A DNA stretch of 64,000 nucleotides from Candidatus Cloacimonadota bacterium (GCA_030600585.1 JAUVLU010000001.1:1-64000), one strand, 5' to 3'. Positions 26,347 through 37,300 are shown, numbered from the stretch's first letter. The notes: generated by a model not told the origin, from the letters alone. Numbers and translations are program-made.

Positions 26347-28469
26347 GTAGAATAGAAAAAGGTTTAGCGGAAGATCAAGTTCAAGGCAAAATCTACGATA
26401 AAATCCTATTTACCAGACTTATTAAATATCTAAAGCCATATAAATTTCTGGTTGTAATTTCATTTATTCTGTTGCTGTTCATCACAGCAACAAATCTTTT
26501 AAGTCCGGTAATAACACAGCGTGCCGTGGATAGAATAATTTTATCTAATAATAATTTAATTGAATTTAATGATCTGTCTGAAGCAGAAGAATTTTCTACT
26601 GAATATCCCAAAATTAAATTTAAACAGTATGAATTTGCTAGAAAAGGATACCTTATTTTTCCCAAGAAAAAGATTAATTTTATTCCCAAACAAAAGATAG
26701 AAGAATTAAAAGAATCGGGGGAAATACTGCTGAAGATTGCTGTTTTGAATAATACTGAAGAAGTCCGCAATATGCTTTCTGATGTTGATTTTATAGAAGT
26801 TTCAGATGAAGAACTGGTTATTTTGAATTCCACTATTACCGAACTGAAAAACTCCGGTAATTTGAGCAGAGAACAATTGAAAACTTTAAGAAAAAGAGAT
26901 TTTGATAAACTTACTTTTTATGGAATATTGTTCTTTATTGTGATCACTTCACAATTGATTTTCACCTATTTTCAGGTCTTTTTCATAAATGTTGCAGCTC
27001 AGAAAGCGATGTATGATCTGCGGCGGGATCTGTTTTACAGGTTGGAAAGAATGCCGCTTTCTTTCTTTGATAAAAACCCGATCGGCAGATTGGTTACAAG
27101 AGTAACAAATGACATCGGGACTTTGAATGAAATGCTGGGGAATGGTCTCATTCAGTTGATCCAGGAAATGTTCGTTCTTGTCGGCATTATGGTTGCGATG
27201 CTGCTTTATGATTGGAAGCTTGCATTGGTATCTTTTGCAATTCTACCAGTTACAGTTGTATTATTCACTATTTTTATTAAACGAAGCCGTAAAATCTATC
27301 GGACTATGCGGAGGAAACTTGCCAATATCAATGCAACCCTTTCCGAAGATATTTCAGGATTCAAGATCATCCAATTGTTCAATCAATATAAACGAAAAGT
27401 TGATGAATTCAAAATTATCAATGGTGAATATTATGCAACTTCTATCAAGATGATGAAGCTGTTTGCCTTTTTCCGACCGGCTATCAATTCCACCCGCCGT
27501 ATTGCTGTGGCAATTCTTTTATGGTATGGAGGCGGGCAGATAATTCAGGATAAAATTACTCTCGGTGTTTTTATGGTCTTTCTCTGGTTCTTAGATAGAT
27601 TCTTTGAACCGATTCATCATCTGAGTGAAAAATTCAATATTATGCAAGCTGCAATGAGCGGAGCAGAACGGATATTTGATTTGATGGATAAAGATATTGA
27701 AGATTACAAGCTGGAGAAATCCGGTGAAATATCCAGTGATCTGAAAGGTGAGATCGAATTTAAGAATGTATGGCTGCGTTACAATGATAACGGTGATGTG
27801 CTGAAAGATATTTCCTTCAAAGTGAAGTCGGGAGAAAAAGTTGCTCTGGTTGGTCATACCGGTTCGGGAAAGACATCTATCATCAGCATTCTATCCGGAC
27901 TGTATCCTTTCCAGAAAGGAGAAATCCGCATCGATGGGAAGAATATCGGCAAGTATAATCTGAAAGAACTACGCCGCAATATTGGCATTGTTCAGCAGGA
28001 TGTTTTCCTCTTTTCCGGCACGATCAGAGATAATATTGTTCTCAGCGATGAGTCCATTTCGGATGCCGAAATGAAAAAAGTAGCCAGATATGTGAATGTT
28101 CATGATTTTGTTGAAAATCAACCTGAAAAATACATGGAACCGGTAATGGAACGCGGAGCTACTTTCAGCGTTGGTCAACGCCAACTCATCGCCTTTGCAC
28201 GGGTGCTTGCCTACGATCCTGCTATTTTCGTTTTAGATGAAGCGACTTCTAATATCGATACGGAAACAGAAATCTTGATACAAGACGCTTTGCAGAAATT
28301 GATGGAAAATAGAACTTCAATCATCATTGCACATCGGCTTTCCACCATTCAGCATGTCGATAGAATAATTGTTCTGCATAAAGGCAGAATAATCGAAGAG
28401 GGAAATCATCAAGAACTGTTAGCAAATGAAGGACTTTATTACGATTTGTATAGATTGCAGTATCAATAG
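26343..28469 (+). CDS. ABC exporter half-transporter B with extra N-terminal insertion
   Basis: 708 residues, about 120 longer than usual. The extra part is a charged stretch at about residues 60-175, between the first and second membrane helices, which would face outside. The ATPase has Walker A GHTGSGKTS, Walker B VLDEATSNID with the catalytic Glu, and an altered signature FSVGQRQ in place of LSGGQ. It therefore supplies the competent Walker B to one site and the weak signature to the other. Substrate not deducible: drugs, lipids or peptides are possible. Confidence 0.9.
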   Translation: MSRIEKGLAEDQVQGKIYDKILFTRLIKYLKPYKFLVVISFILLLFITATNLLSPVITQRAVDRIILSNNNLIEFNDLSEAEEFSTEYPKIKFKQYEFARKGYLIFPKKKINFIPKQKIEELKESGEILLKIAVLNNTEEVRNMLSDVDFIEVSDEELVILNSTITELKNSGNLSREQLKTLRKRDFDKLTFYGILFFIVITSQLIFTYFQVFFINVAAQKAMYDLRRDLFYRLERMPLSFFDKNPIGRLVTRVTNDIGTLNEMLGNGLIQLIQEMFVLVGIMVAMLLYDWKLALVSFAILPVTVVLFTIFIKRSRKIYRTMRRKLANINATLSEDISGFKIIQLFNQYKRKVDEFKIINGEYYATSIKMMKLFAFFRPAINSTRRIAVAILLWYGGGQIIQDKITLGVFMVFLWFLDRFFEPIHHLSEKFNIMQAAMSGAERIFDLMDKDIEDYKLEKSGEISSDLKGEIEFKNVWLRYNDNGDVLKDISFKVKSGEKVALVGHTGSGKTSIISILSGLYPFQKGEIRIDGKNIGKYNLKELRRNIGIVQQDVFLFSGTIRDNIVLSDESISDAEMKKVARYVNVHDFVENQPEKYMEPVMERGATFSVGQRQLIAFARVLAYDPAIFVLDEATSNIDTETEILIQDALQKLMENRTSIIIAHRLSTIQHVDRIIVLHKGRIIEEGNHQELLANEGLYYDLYRLQYQ

Positions 28470-28900
28470 AAAAATCTGAAACCACGAATTTCACGAATTA
28501 ACACGGATATAAAATCTTGCGAATGGTTGAGTGAAGCAAGAAGTTTGAAAACCATTAGTTAGTTGAAAGAATTTCAGCGATTGTTTTTTGCAGAAAACAA
28601 CACACAATTCGAAAAATTCAACAGTTTACGAAAAGTCTGTCAACTTATCCCAAGATTTATCTGCCGAAGGAAGATTCCTGTGGAACTTAGGACAAGTTTC
28701 ATTTAAGACTTGGCATATGTCGAAGATCATGTGCTAAGTCGACATGACACTCGCAAGCCGAAGTTTATTTTTTAGGTAGCGTTAAGATAACTGTGTCTAA
28801 TTATTAATTTCTAACTAACAACTAAAAACCGATGGTTTGTTTAAAAATTAAGTTTATTATTGCTTCGTTTGTTCGCTCTGCTCACAAGCCGAAGCTTAAT
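28470..28900. other. Repeat-rich intergenic region, no gene seen
   Basis: No supported gene. ACCACGAATTTCACGAATTA begins at 28481, a simple sequence often seen in such spacers. The phrase CAAGCCGAAG occurs at about 28755 and 28886, part of a scattered short repeat. No terminator is evident after the ABC genes. Confidence 0.5.
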
Positions 28901-28977
28901 TGGTACCCCTGACCCGATTTGAACAGGTGACCTTTTCCTTAGGAGGGAACTGCTCTATCCAACTGAGCTACAGGGGC
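28901..28977 (-). tRNA. tRNA-Arg (anticodon CCT), CCA encoded
   Basis: Reading the minus strand from 28977: acceptor GCCCCTG, D-arm TAGCTCAGTTGGATAGAGCA, anticodon loop CTCCTAA (anticodon CCT), T-arm with GTTCAAATC, acceptor 3' strand CAGGGGT, discriminator A and a genomically encoded CCA (28901-28903). The acceptor stem pairs over seven positions, the first being G-U. The anticodon stem has a mismatch at its outer pair. The tRNA reads AGG codons. Confidence 0.92.
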
Positions 28978-29098
28978 ACATTCACTAATGTGATATATGA
29001 AAATTTTGCACCTGTTTGTGTGTCAAGTAAATGATTTGATTGACAGAATTTCCAACAACTCACAAATCTAATATGTAATTAAATGAAAGGATAATATA

Positions 29099-30202
29099 AT
29101 GTTTGATCTTATCAAGATTAGAAAAGAGCTGCACAAAATTCCTGAACTTGGATTTGAAGAAGTTAAAACACAAAAGTATATTCTGCAATTATTAGAAACA
29201 CTCGATGGGCTGAATATCCACACGTTCGATTTTCCAGGAATATTAGTTGAATATTCTTTTGGGAATGGGAAGTATAAACTTTTCCGGGCAGATATGGATG
29301 GGCTTCCAATAACCGAGGATACAAATTGTGATTTTGAGTCGGAGCATAAAGGAAAGATGCATGCTTGTGGTCACGATATGCACATGACAATACTCATCGG
29401 ACTCATTGAAAAAATTGTAGCTGACAAAATTAACGAAAATCTATTGTTCTTATTCCAGCCTGCCGAAGAGGGGAAAGGTGGAGCAACACGCATCATAAAT
29501 ACAGGAATATTTAATAAATTTGATATTTCAGAAACTTATGCCCTGCATGTAAATGGTGGAATGAAAACTGGCGAGATAGCTTCTAAATCAGGAATATTTT
29601 TTGCCAATACGCAGGAAATCGAGGTTGTATTCAAAGGCAGAAGCGCACATGTTGCTTTTGCCGAAAAAGGTATAAATGCACTTACCGCAGGGGCAGAATT
29701 TTATCTTGAGATCGCAGACGAGATCAAAAAAGAATTCCCAATTGGAAAACCAGTTATCTGCGTTTTTGGTAAAATGAATGCCGGTGTTGTAATGAATGCT
29801 GTTCCAGCCGAATGCAGATTAGAAGGAACTTTCCGCGCATTTACAAGTGAAAACCATGAAATATTGAAAGCTCTTATAGAAAATGTGAAATCTAAAATTG
29901 CCAAAAAATACGGTATTGATGCAGAGATAATTTACAAAGCTTACTACAAGGAAGTTATCAATGATGAAATACTATTTGAGAAACTTAAAATAAAATCTGC
30001 TGACATGGGTATTGAATTCAAAGAAACCGAAATGGTTTTCACCGGTGAAGATTTCGGATTTTTTACAGAAAAATATAATGGTCTTCTTTTCTGGTTGGGA
30101 GTTGGTAATAAAGATGATAATGCCGATCTGCACTCTCCTCAATTTCTACCTGATGAAGAAGCAATTAAGATTGGAGTTGAAATCTTCTTTAAATTGATAT
30201 AA
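29099..30202 (+). CDS. M20-family amidohydrolase / aminoacylase
   Basis: 367 residues. Metal ligands and general features of M20D: CGHDMHMT near residue 95, FQPAEEGKGGA near residue 120, ALHVNG and the C-terminal DLHSPQFLPDEEA His. The lid domain (about 180-290) is present with the HV motif (RSAHVAF). These enzymes release amino acids from N-acyl or amide conjugates in the cytosol. Full length for the family (about 370-390). AAAGGA precedes the ATG. Monocistronic. Confidence 0.88.
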   Translation: MFDLIKIRKELHKIPELGFEEVKTQKYILQLLETLDGLNIHTFDFPGILVEYSFGNGKYKLFRADMDGLPITEDTNCDFESEHKGKMHACGHDMHMTILIGLIEKIVADKINENLLFLFQPAEEGKGGATRIINTGIFNKFDISETYALHVNGGMKTGEIASKSGIFFANTQEIEVVFKGRSAHVAFAEKGINALTAGAEFYLEIADEIKKEFPIGKPVICVFGKMNAGVVMNAVPAECRLEGTFRAFTSENHEILKALIENVKSKIAKKYGIDAEIIYKAYYKEVINDEILFEKLKIKSADMGIEFKETEMVFTGEDFGFFTEKYNGLLFWLGVGNKDDNADLHSPQFLPDEEAIKIGVEIFFKLI

Positions 30203-30480
30203 ATAGTATATTATTTCGTCATCCTGACGAGTCTTTCACGTTGCTCTCTTAAGGAAGGATAGACTTTTAGAAAGCATTCAATCTATGTTCACCTGACTCT
30301 TCGTTAAAAGATCAGCAAGAAGATTCCTCAGAGTGACGAGAATGTTATCATCCCACTTGCCACGTCGATTTGTCCGGGCGTATCCGGCAACTGCCGGAGG
30401 AGACTGAAGCCATGAAAGACTGGACGAATCTCTCACGTTATTCTCCATAGGAAGGATAGATTAATGAAGGTATTAAAAAA
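30203..30480. repeat. Repeat-filled spacer after the M20 gene
   Basis: A 38-bp sequence at 30226-30263 recurs at 30423-30460 with 7 changes (both contain TCACGTT and GGAAGGATAGA). GTCATCCTGAC (about 30219) and TCAGAGTGACGA (30328-30339) form the outer parts of a dispersed palindrome. The 27-bp core shared with 15835-15866 lies at 30383-30409. No gene seen. Confidence 0.55.
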
Positions 30481-30506
30481 AAACCGCTCCAATATTAGAG
30501 CGGTTT
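30481..30506. terminator. Bidirectional rho-independent terminator
   Basis: AAACCGCTC (30481-30489) and GAGCGGTTT (30498-30506) form a 9-bp stem with an A run on the left and a T run on the right. It therefore serves both the M20 gene on the plus strand and the small acidic gene on the minus strand. Confidence 0.9.
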
Positions 30507-30533
30507 TTTGCTTATGTTTTTAAAATTTATCTT

Positions 30534-30815
30534 TTACAGGTCATCATCGTCTATATCGATATCATCAAGGTCATCATCACCTCTGCCCTGCATCCAGTCA
30601 GGACAAAAAGCTACGTTCTCTGTGTGATCCCAACCATCCACATTCTTAAGTCCGTATCTTTCCAATATTTCTTCTTCCCAGAGAGAGTATCTCACCTTAT
30701 CATCGTCAATATCATAAACCAGAACAGGTTTATGGTATTTCCGCAGGCTAAAGTTTCCTCCGCTCAATTCAAAGAATTCCATTATTCTCTTTTTATCTTT
30801 TTCAGCGATCATCAT
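30534..30815 (-). CDS. Small protein with Asp-rich C-terminal tail
   Basis: 93 residues. Residues 1-75 hold a compact domain with aromatic and charged residues (VLVYDIDDDKVRYSLWEEE, DGWDHTENVAFCPDWM). The last 16 residues are nearly all Asp with a few Ile/Leu, an extremely acidic tail. No family recognised. A clear GGAGCG ribosome site and a terminator at its end support it as a real gene. Confidence 0.6.
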   Translation of the reverse strand: MMIAEKDKKRIMEFFELSGGNFSLRKYHKPVLVYDIDDDKVRYSLWEEEILERYGLKNVDGWDHTENVAFCPDWMQGRGDDDLDDIDIDDDDL

Positions 30816-30895
30816 AATTCGCTCCTTATACAGATTTAGTTGACCTCTTTAGACACACACAATTTACTTGTTCATAAAAGTGGAGCAGGGTAGAT

Positions 30896-32296
30896 ATGTC
30901 AAATAAATTTGGATATAATTTTTATAAGATTCTAATAATAATGTTTTTTGTTTTCATTACTATTGAACTATCTGGTTTTGAACCGAAAGCAACTGACTTT
31001 ATAAATTCTTATCAATATGAATTATATCGATCGTGGTTAAGTGCTGAGAAGCTTGATGGTGATTTTCCTGCAGGTTTTACCGGTAAAAAAGTGGTAAGAT
31101 GTTTTAAAGATGAAAACGGCAGAGAGATCAATGTGGAGTATGATTGGCAGAATTGGAAGATCACCTCTCAAAGAGAGAATATACCCCTTTTGTTCTATAT
31201 CGATGACGAACTTAAAATTAAATCTTATATCAATTTTCTGGAAAGGTTTATCTATCGTCTGAACTGTAATGACAAAATGTTCATATTCGATCTTGTAGAT
31301 CACGATAAAATTATATTGGAATACAAAGGACAGACCGGAGAGAGTGCTCTGGATCTTATCTGGGAAGATCGTCCCGTTCCCAGAATTAAACTGCATCCTG
31401 TAGAATTAATAACAAATGCGGATACGTTAGGCTTTAAACTCACCTCCGGTAAAATGGATGAATTCAAAATATTATTCCCTCAGGTTTATAATATGAAAGA
31501 AATAATTTCCGGAATTCGTGAACGTGAATTTGCCAAAAGTGTAGAGATTATCCCGCCCATTATTGAACCCGAAAAAGAGATAGTTAAACCACAAATAGAA
31601 GATCTCTCACTTGCAGAATATATCAGAAATTACTTTGAAACTCCTCCGCGACGTGAGCTTCTGCATAATAAAATAAAAGATATTCACAAATTTCTTACTC
31701 AGGAATTTCCCAACCATTCAATCTCAAATGAGCAGAATATTTGGCATCTTGAAATTGATAAATTTGAAGATAAATTGAACGGGAACATCTCTTTAAAAGT
31801 GGAAATTAATGCGGATATGGTGAATATCTTTTCGCAAAATAATATAGAGTTGGAAGGGAAAACCATAAAGTTGGGAACAGATAATATTGATATGTCGAGC
31901 TTGACCGAAACTGAAATTTCGGTTATCGCTAATTATATTCCGCAACTAATTTATGAACATCGCGCTATTGGTTCCAAGCTTATGAATTTCCTGCTAATTC
32001 ACGATGAAGCAGCTTCAACACTTATTGTTTATTCCGATAAACGTGAACTTTATGAAACCGATTCTTACTCGGATATTCTACTTCTTCTTAGCGAATACTG
32101 GCAAGATAGAACGGTGTATTTTGGTATTGATAATTTTAAAAAAGTAAATGGAACGATCGAGTTTAAAGGTTTTCTGGCAGCAAGATCACAGACCGGTTCT
32201 TGTGACCTGGCAGAGATCTTTTTTCATGTCAGCAAAGAATATATGATCGATCTGGTTATGATAATCCTGCATCCGGCAGAAGATATAAAGAGGTAA
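30896..32296 (+). CDS. Exported or membrane-anchored hypothetical protein
   Basis: 466 residues with an N-terminal hydrophobic helix (residues 10-27) that acts as signal or anchor. The mature part is mixed alpha/beta without recognised motifs. A Pro/Glu-rich linker (PPIIEPEKEIVKP, about residue 225) separates two halves, and the second half (about 240-466) reads as a separate folded domain. GGAGCAGGG lies before the ATG. The next gene, TatD, starts after one base, so the two are co-transcribed. Confidence 0.6.
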   Translation: MSNKFGYNFYKILIIMFFVFITIELSGFEPKATDFINSYQYELYRSWLSAEKLDGDFPAGFTGKKVVRCFKDENGREINVEYDWQNWKITSQRENIPLLFYIDDELKIKSYINFLERFIYRLNCNDKMFIFDLVDHDKIILEYKGQTGESALDLIWEDRPVPRIKLHPVELITNADTLGFKLTSGKMDEFKILFPQVYNMKEIISGIREREFAKSVEIIPPIIEPEKEIVKPQIEDLSLAEYIRNYFETPPRRELLHNKIKDIHKFLTQEFPNHSISNEQNIWHLEIDKFEDKLNGNISLKVEINADMVNIFSQNNIELEGKTIKLGTDNIDMSSLTETEISVIANYIPQLIYEHRAIGSKLMNFLLIHDEAASTLIVYSDKRELYETDSYSDILLLLSEYWQDRTVYFGIDNFKKVNGTIEFKGFLAARSQTGSCDLAEIFFHVSKEYMIDLVMIILHPAEDIKR

Positions 32297-32297
32297 T

Positions 32298-33053
32298 ATG
32301 AAAATTTTTGAAACACATGCACATCTTGACTTCCCGCAATTCGATAAAGATAGAGAACAATTAATAAAAAAATGTTTTAACAAAGATATTGAATATATAC
32401 TCAATATTGGTGTTGATAAGAAAACCTGTAACGCAAGCATAAAACTAGCAGAAAAATATGATCGAATCTATGCTGCTGTCGGTTTCCACCCGCATGATGC
32501 AACCGATTTCAATGCAGAATTTATTCGCAGGAAAGCACAACATCCCAAAGTGATCGCAATAGGAGAGATCGGGCTGGATTATTATCGAAATCTATCTCCG
32601 AAAGATATTCAAAAAAAAGTATTTGAGCAGCAGATAAAAATAGCTCTGGAATTAAATATGCCGATAATAGTTCACGATAGAGATGCACATGAAGATTGTT
32701 ATGATATCTTAAGCAGAAATAACGCTATAAATGTTGTTTTTCATTGTTTTTCCGGTGATGAAGTTTTTGCGCAGAAAGTGATAGAAAAAGGATGGTTCAT
32801 CTCCTTTACGGGAACTGTAACTTATAAAAATTCAAATATGGAAAACATAATAAGATTAGTGCCTGAGGATAAATTTTTTATAGAGACAGATTCGCCTTAT
32901 CTTTCTCCCCATCCGCAAAGAGGAAAAAGAAATTCACCCTTGAATTTGCAATATGTAATTGAGAAGATCTCGGAAATTCGTGGGACTACCCCAAAAAATA
33001 TTGCTGAATTATCCTATATAAATGCCTGTAATTTCTTTACTTTATCAAAATAA
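32298..33053 (+). CDS. TatD-family metal-dependent deoxyribonuclease
   Basis: 251 residues. The metal ligands appear in order: ETHAHLDFPQFD, then IGEIGLDYY, PIIVHDRDAHED, VFHCFSG and FIETDSPYLSPHP. This is the full set for the TatD family of (beta/alpha)8 hydrolases, which act on DNA ends or, in relatives, on D-aminoacyl-tRNA. Normal length. Its start follows the previous stop directly, with AGAGG upstream. Confidence 0.93.
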   Translation: MKIFETHAHLDFPQFDKDREQLIKKCFNKDIEYILNIGVDKKTCNASIKLAEKYDRIYAAVGFHPHDATDFNAEFIRRKAQHPKVIAIGEIGLDYYRNLSPKDIQKKVFEQQIKIALELNMPIIVHDRDAHEDCYDILSRNNAINVVFHCFSGDEVFAQKVIEKGWFISFTGTVTYKNSNMENIIRLVPEDKFFIETDSPYLSPHPQRGKRNSPLNLQYVIEKISEIRGTTPKNIAELSYINACNFFTLSK

Positions 33054-33232
33054 ATAAAATCGAGTAAAACTTGCATAGAAATATATTTATACTTTATTAT
33101 TTGTGTTTATCAGTGTTCATCAGTGGTTAATTATTTTTTATGATAGTCTCAACGAATAAATTTATTAAAAATAACTTGAACTAAAATTAGAGGTTAATAA
33201 TTTTTGCACTAAATTGATTGATGGAGGAAAAA

Positions 33233-33403
33233 ATGGCTGTAACAATTAATGCTGAAACTTGTATTGGCTGTGGTGCTTGCATCGAGACATGTCCCACCGA
33301 AGCCCTTGAAATGAAAGACGATAAAGCTGTGGTTGATAAAGATAAATGTGTCGATTGCGGTGCTTGCCTTGATGCTTGTCCCGTAGAAGCGATCACATTA
33401 TAA
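33233..33403 (+). CDS. 2[4Fe-4S] ferredoxin
   Basis: 56 residues with two CxxCxxCxxxCP clusters: CIGCGACIETCP and CVDCGACLDACP. It is a small soluble electron carrier of clostridial type, fitting an anaerobe. The start at 33233 is chosen because GGAGG ends 5 nt before it. Upstream in-frame TTG and ATG codons (33218, 33221) would put the ribosome site inside the gene. A terminator follows directly, so it is a single-gene unit. Confidence 0.95.
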   Translation: MAVTINAETCIGCGACIETCPTEALEMKDDKAVVDKDKCVDCGACLDACPVEAITL

Positions 33404-33423
33404 TCTAAAAGTTTATTAATACT

Positions 33424-33450
33424 AAAGCCGACATTTTTGTCGGCTTTTTT
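33424..33450 (+). terminator. Rho-independent terminator after ferredoxin
   Basis: AAAGCCGAC (33424-33432) and GTCGGCTTT (33439-33447) form a 9-bp stem, followed by a T run. Confidence 0.92.
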
Positions 33451-33602
33451 ATTGTAGGCAAGATTCTTTTGTTGACAAGATATGAACTGTGCGGATTTTT
33501 TCGATAGTTTCAATATTTATGAAGTATTAATATTATTAATTATTATTTTACAATTTTTACCATAATCTAATTTATGTCTTAATAATTAAGGGAAAGGATT
33601 TT

Positions 33603-34376
33603 ATGAAAAATATTAATATGGCAGTTGATATTGGAAACACACATATTGTAATTGGTTTTTATTCCAATACTGAATTTCAATATTCATGGCGATTAAATAC
33701 CGATGAAGCAAAAACAAAAGATGAATATTTCAATATTATTAAAAAGTTAGCAGATGACCGCAAGTTAATATTATCTCAGATCAATAAAGCTGCTGTTTCA
33801 TCTGTTGTTCCGGTAATTACGCAGATTTTTTCTCATCTTATTAATAAATACATTAAATGTGAAATAATTATTATTAATGCATATTCTGAACTTGGATTAA
33901 ATTTTCTCGTGGAAGATCCCGGATTTATTGGCTCAGACCTGATTGTAAATGCCTTCTCAGCAAAGGAAAAATACAAAACAAATTGTATAATTTGTGATTT
34001 TGGAACAGCAACTACAATTCAACTTGTTGGCAAAGATGGTCAATTTTTTGGAACCGTAATAGCTCCCGGTGTAATTACTTCTGCTAAGAGTCTGTTTGAT
34101 TCAACGGCACTTCTCTCGAATGTACAATTAGAAAAACCGAAACATTTATTAGGAACAAATACATCAGATTCTTTACTTTCCGGTATTATCACAGGAAATT
34201 TATTTATGACTGATGGATTTATCAAGGCATTGAAAAAAGAATATAAATATCTCGGTCAGATAAAAGCTATTGCAACCGGTGGAATTGCTGAATTGATCTG
34301 TAAAGATTCTAAAGAAATTGATATTATTGATAAAAACTTAACTTTGGATGGGCTGAATCGTATTTGCTGTAAATAA
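33603..34376 (+). CDS. coaX: Type III pantothenate kinase
   Basis: 257 residues. The ASKHA-fold phosphate-binding VDIGNTHIVIGFY starts at about residue 7. GFIGSDLIVNAFSA and the second phosphate motif DFGTATTIQLV follow, and the ATGGIAELI segment lies near the C-terminus. It makes 4'-phosphopantothenate, the first step of CoA synthesis, and the type III form needs a monovalent cation. It ends 12 bp before sprA and may share its transcript. Confidence 0.93.
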   Translation: MKNINMAVDIGNTHIVIGFYSNTEFQYSWRLNTDEAKTKDEYFNIIKKLADDRKLILSQINKAAVSSVVPVITQIFSHLINKYIKCEIIIINAYSELGLNFLVEDPGFIGSDLIVNAFSAKEKYKTNCIICDFGTATTIQLVGKDGQFFGTVIAPGVITSAKSLFDSTALLSNVQLEKPKHLLGTNTSDSLLSGIITGNLFMTDGFIKALKKEYKYLGQIKAIATGGIAELICKDSKEIDIIDKNLTLDGLNRICCK

Positions 34377-34388
34377 GAAAAGAAATAG

Positions 34389-37300
34389 ATGAATAAAAAA
34401 ATATTAGCTGTATCGATGTTATTGTTGCTTTCCCTGCTCTCTTTTGCACAAGAGTTCCAACCGGAATTCAATCTAAAGGGGATTGCCAAATTAGAATATA
34501 ACGAAATCGATGTTTATAAATTTCAGAAAGGTTTTTCAATTACAGCATATCCGCACAATAAATTAGGCACTTATCAGATCCAAACAGATAAAGAGATCGA
34601 TTATGATAAACAACTTGTAAAACTGACCGTAAAATTAAATAAGATAGAACTCTACCCTCCGATATATATTTCGCTTGAGAGCTTTAGGAAGAATACATTC
34701 TATGGTTATTTCAAAAATGAATTACTCAAGAAATGTAAGGAACTTATGGGAGATGATGATCGTGAACAAGGCGAAGGTCTGATCCCCGAGATAATAATTA
34801 AATTACCAAAGATGGCTCTACCAAAATCTGTTCGCAGGTTTATGGGTGATAAAGCTGGAAGATTGAATCTTAACGGAAGCCAAAGATTGACTTTTGCAGG
34901 TAGAAGTACTACTCGTAGTGATCCTGGAGATGAAAGAAATAATAGAACCAAATTTACTCCGGAAATGCGACAAGATCTTAACTTGCGTCTCAGGGGAACA
35001 ATAGGTGAAAAGATCCATGTAAATGTGAATCATCAATCTACTTCAGATGCAGATGTAATGCCAACGCCATCTGAGATCAATATAAATTATGAAGGTAATG
35101 AAGATGAAATTGTAACAGCGATCGATGCAGGTAATATATCTCTCTCATTATCCGGTTCAAAATTTATTAGTTACAGTGCTTCATCAGAAGGTCTTTTTGG
35201 TATTAAAACACAATTCAAAGCCGGTAATTTAAATGTTACCACGATCATGGGTAAAGATGAAGCACAAAAAAACACACAAGAATGGGAAGGTAGTTCCAAA
35301 CCGGATTCAACTGTGATCAGAAGTAATGCTTTCGTTCCTAAAACACACTATTATATTGAACAACCTTCAACCCTTTATGAACTTTATGGTGATGTTGATG
35401 GAGTAGAAGGTGAAGATTATCCAATGGGCTGGAAAGATAATGCCATTAGGCTTGATCCAGAGACTAGTAAATGGATGCTTACGACAAGTGGTGCAAATTT
35501 GCTGCCTGATATGAATAAAAAATTTACCGTCTATTTGGATGACGGATCTGCTAACAATAATATAATGACCATCGATGGGGTAAATTACATCAACTCCGAT
35601 GAAACATATCATTTTGATATTTTAAACGAAGGAACAGATTACCTCGTTGCTGATGAAGCCGGTATTATCATCATGACATTGCCTCAAGGGATAAATAAAA
35701 TTTATTCTATTGGAATCACATATACTCGTAAAAACGGGACAATAGTTGGAAATGATGCCGGCTCACCTGTCGAAGTAAAAATGCTGCGTATAAGAAACCA
35801 GGAAGCGAGTGATGAGGATTATTGGGATCTGCAGGTTAGGAATATCTACAATCTTGGAATGCAGAATATCAAGTCTGAAGGTTTCGAAATGAGTGTATAT
35901 ACCATGCCGGCAGGCGTCACAACCCCAGTTTACAATGCTCCTGCAGAAGTTATTATGAATGATAGTATTTTTACTATAAATACTCTTAATGATTATCTTA
36001 GACTGGATACCAATGGTAACGGAATAATCAATGGTGAAGATGCTGCAATAAACCTGGATGCCGGCTATATATATTTTCCATTTATAAAACCTTTTTATTC
36101 ATTGAGTGATTCAATTATCTATCTCGAAGATTATGTTCCGTCAAATGATATTAATAATTATATTTTTGTTAAAGGTAAGATAGGTAGAGAAAATGTTCAG
36201 TTGCAGATGGGTATTTTACCCGGAAGTATTGTAATAAAGATCGGACCTGATGAAAAGGAGCTGGTGGAAGGTACTGACTTCATTGCCGATTACGATTTTG
36301 GAATAATTACATTTCTCACAAGTGAGGCAAAAGATCCTGAAATCGAGATTTCTATTGATTACCAATTCAAACCATTATTTGCAATGGATAATAAAACAAT
36401 CCTTGGCATGCGTGCTGATATGGAGTTCAATGAAAACATTAAGCTTGGCGGAACCTTTATTTATCAATCGGAGAAAGTGAGGGAAGACAGACCTAAGATC
36501 GGTAACGAAAACAGAAGTATTATTCTTGCTGATATCGATGGAGAAATCGACTATGAATTACCGTTTATCACTAAATTCATTGATTGGCTCCCGTTGATAA
36601 AAACAGATGTTAGATCATCTGTAACTTTTTTAGGTGAAGTAGCTATGAGTCTGCCACGCATTTATGGAAGCGATAAACAACATGATAAAAAAGAAGCATA
36701 TCTTGATGATATGGAAAGCACAATGGAGATGTATCCTCTCGGAATTACCAGAGGAACCTGGTCGTTTGCCAGCAGACCGGCTGAAGAACCGTCGGGGAAT
36801 CTGATCGATTATGGTAAAGCACATATTAATTATTACAATCCAAATGATGTGTATGCAAGAGATGTTTATGATCCCAACTCCTTAACCGAAAAAGAGGAAA
36901 GAGAAAAAGTATCTTTATTAGCATGCAAAATTAAACCTCCCGATATTGGAATGCCCGGAACGAACATGAAATATTGGGCAGGCGTAATGAAATATATTGG
37001 TAACGAAGTAGATTTTTCTAAAAAGAAATATATTGAGATTCTGGCAAAAGTAGATACACTTAATTATAATCAGGAATCCCGACCTGTGATCATGCATGTC
37101 GATCTGGGAAAGATGAGTGAGGATTTTTATCGTCCGGGTGAAAATGATATGCCCGACAAAGAAGATGGTCTGGTAGAAGCTGATGGAATTCTGGATGGTG
37201 GAGAAGATGTTGGTTTAGACAGAATTAAAACCGGAAACCCCGGTGATGATCCGGATGATGATTTTGATAATGAAAAAGTAGTAATAAATGGTGCTGAAGA

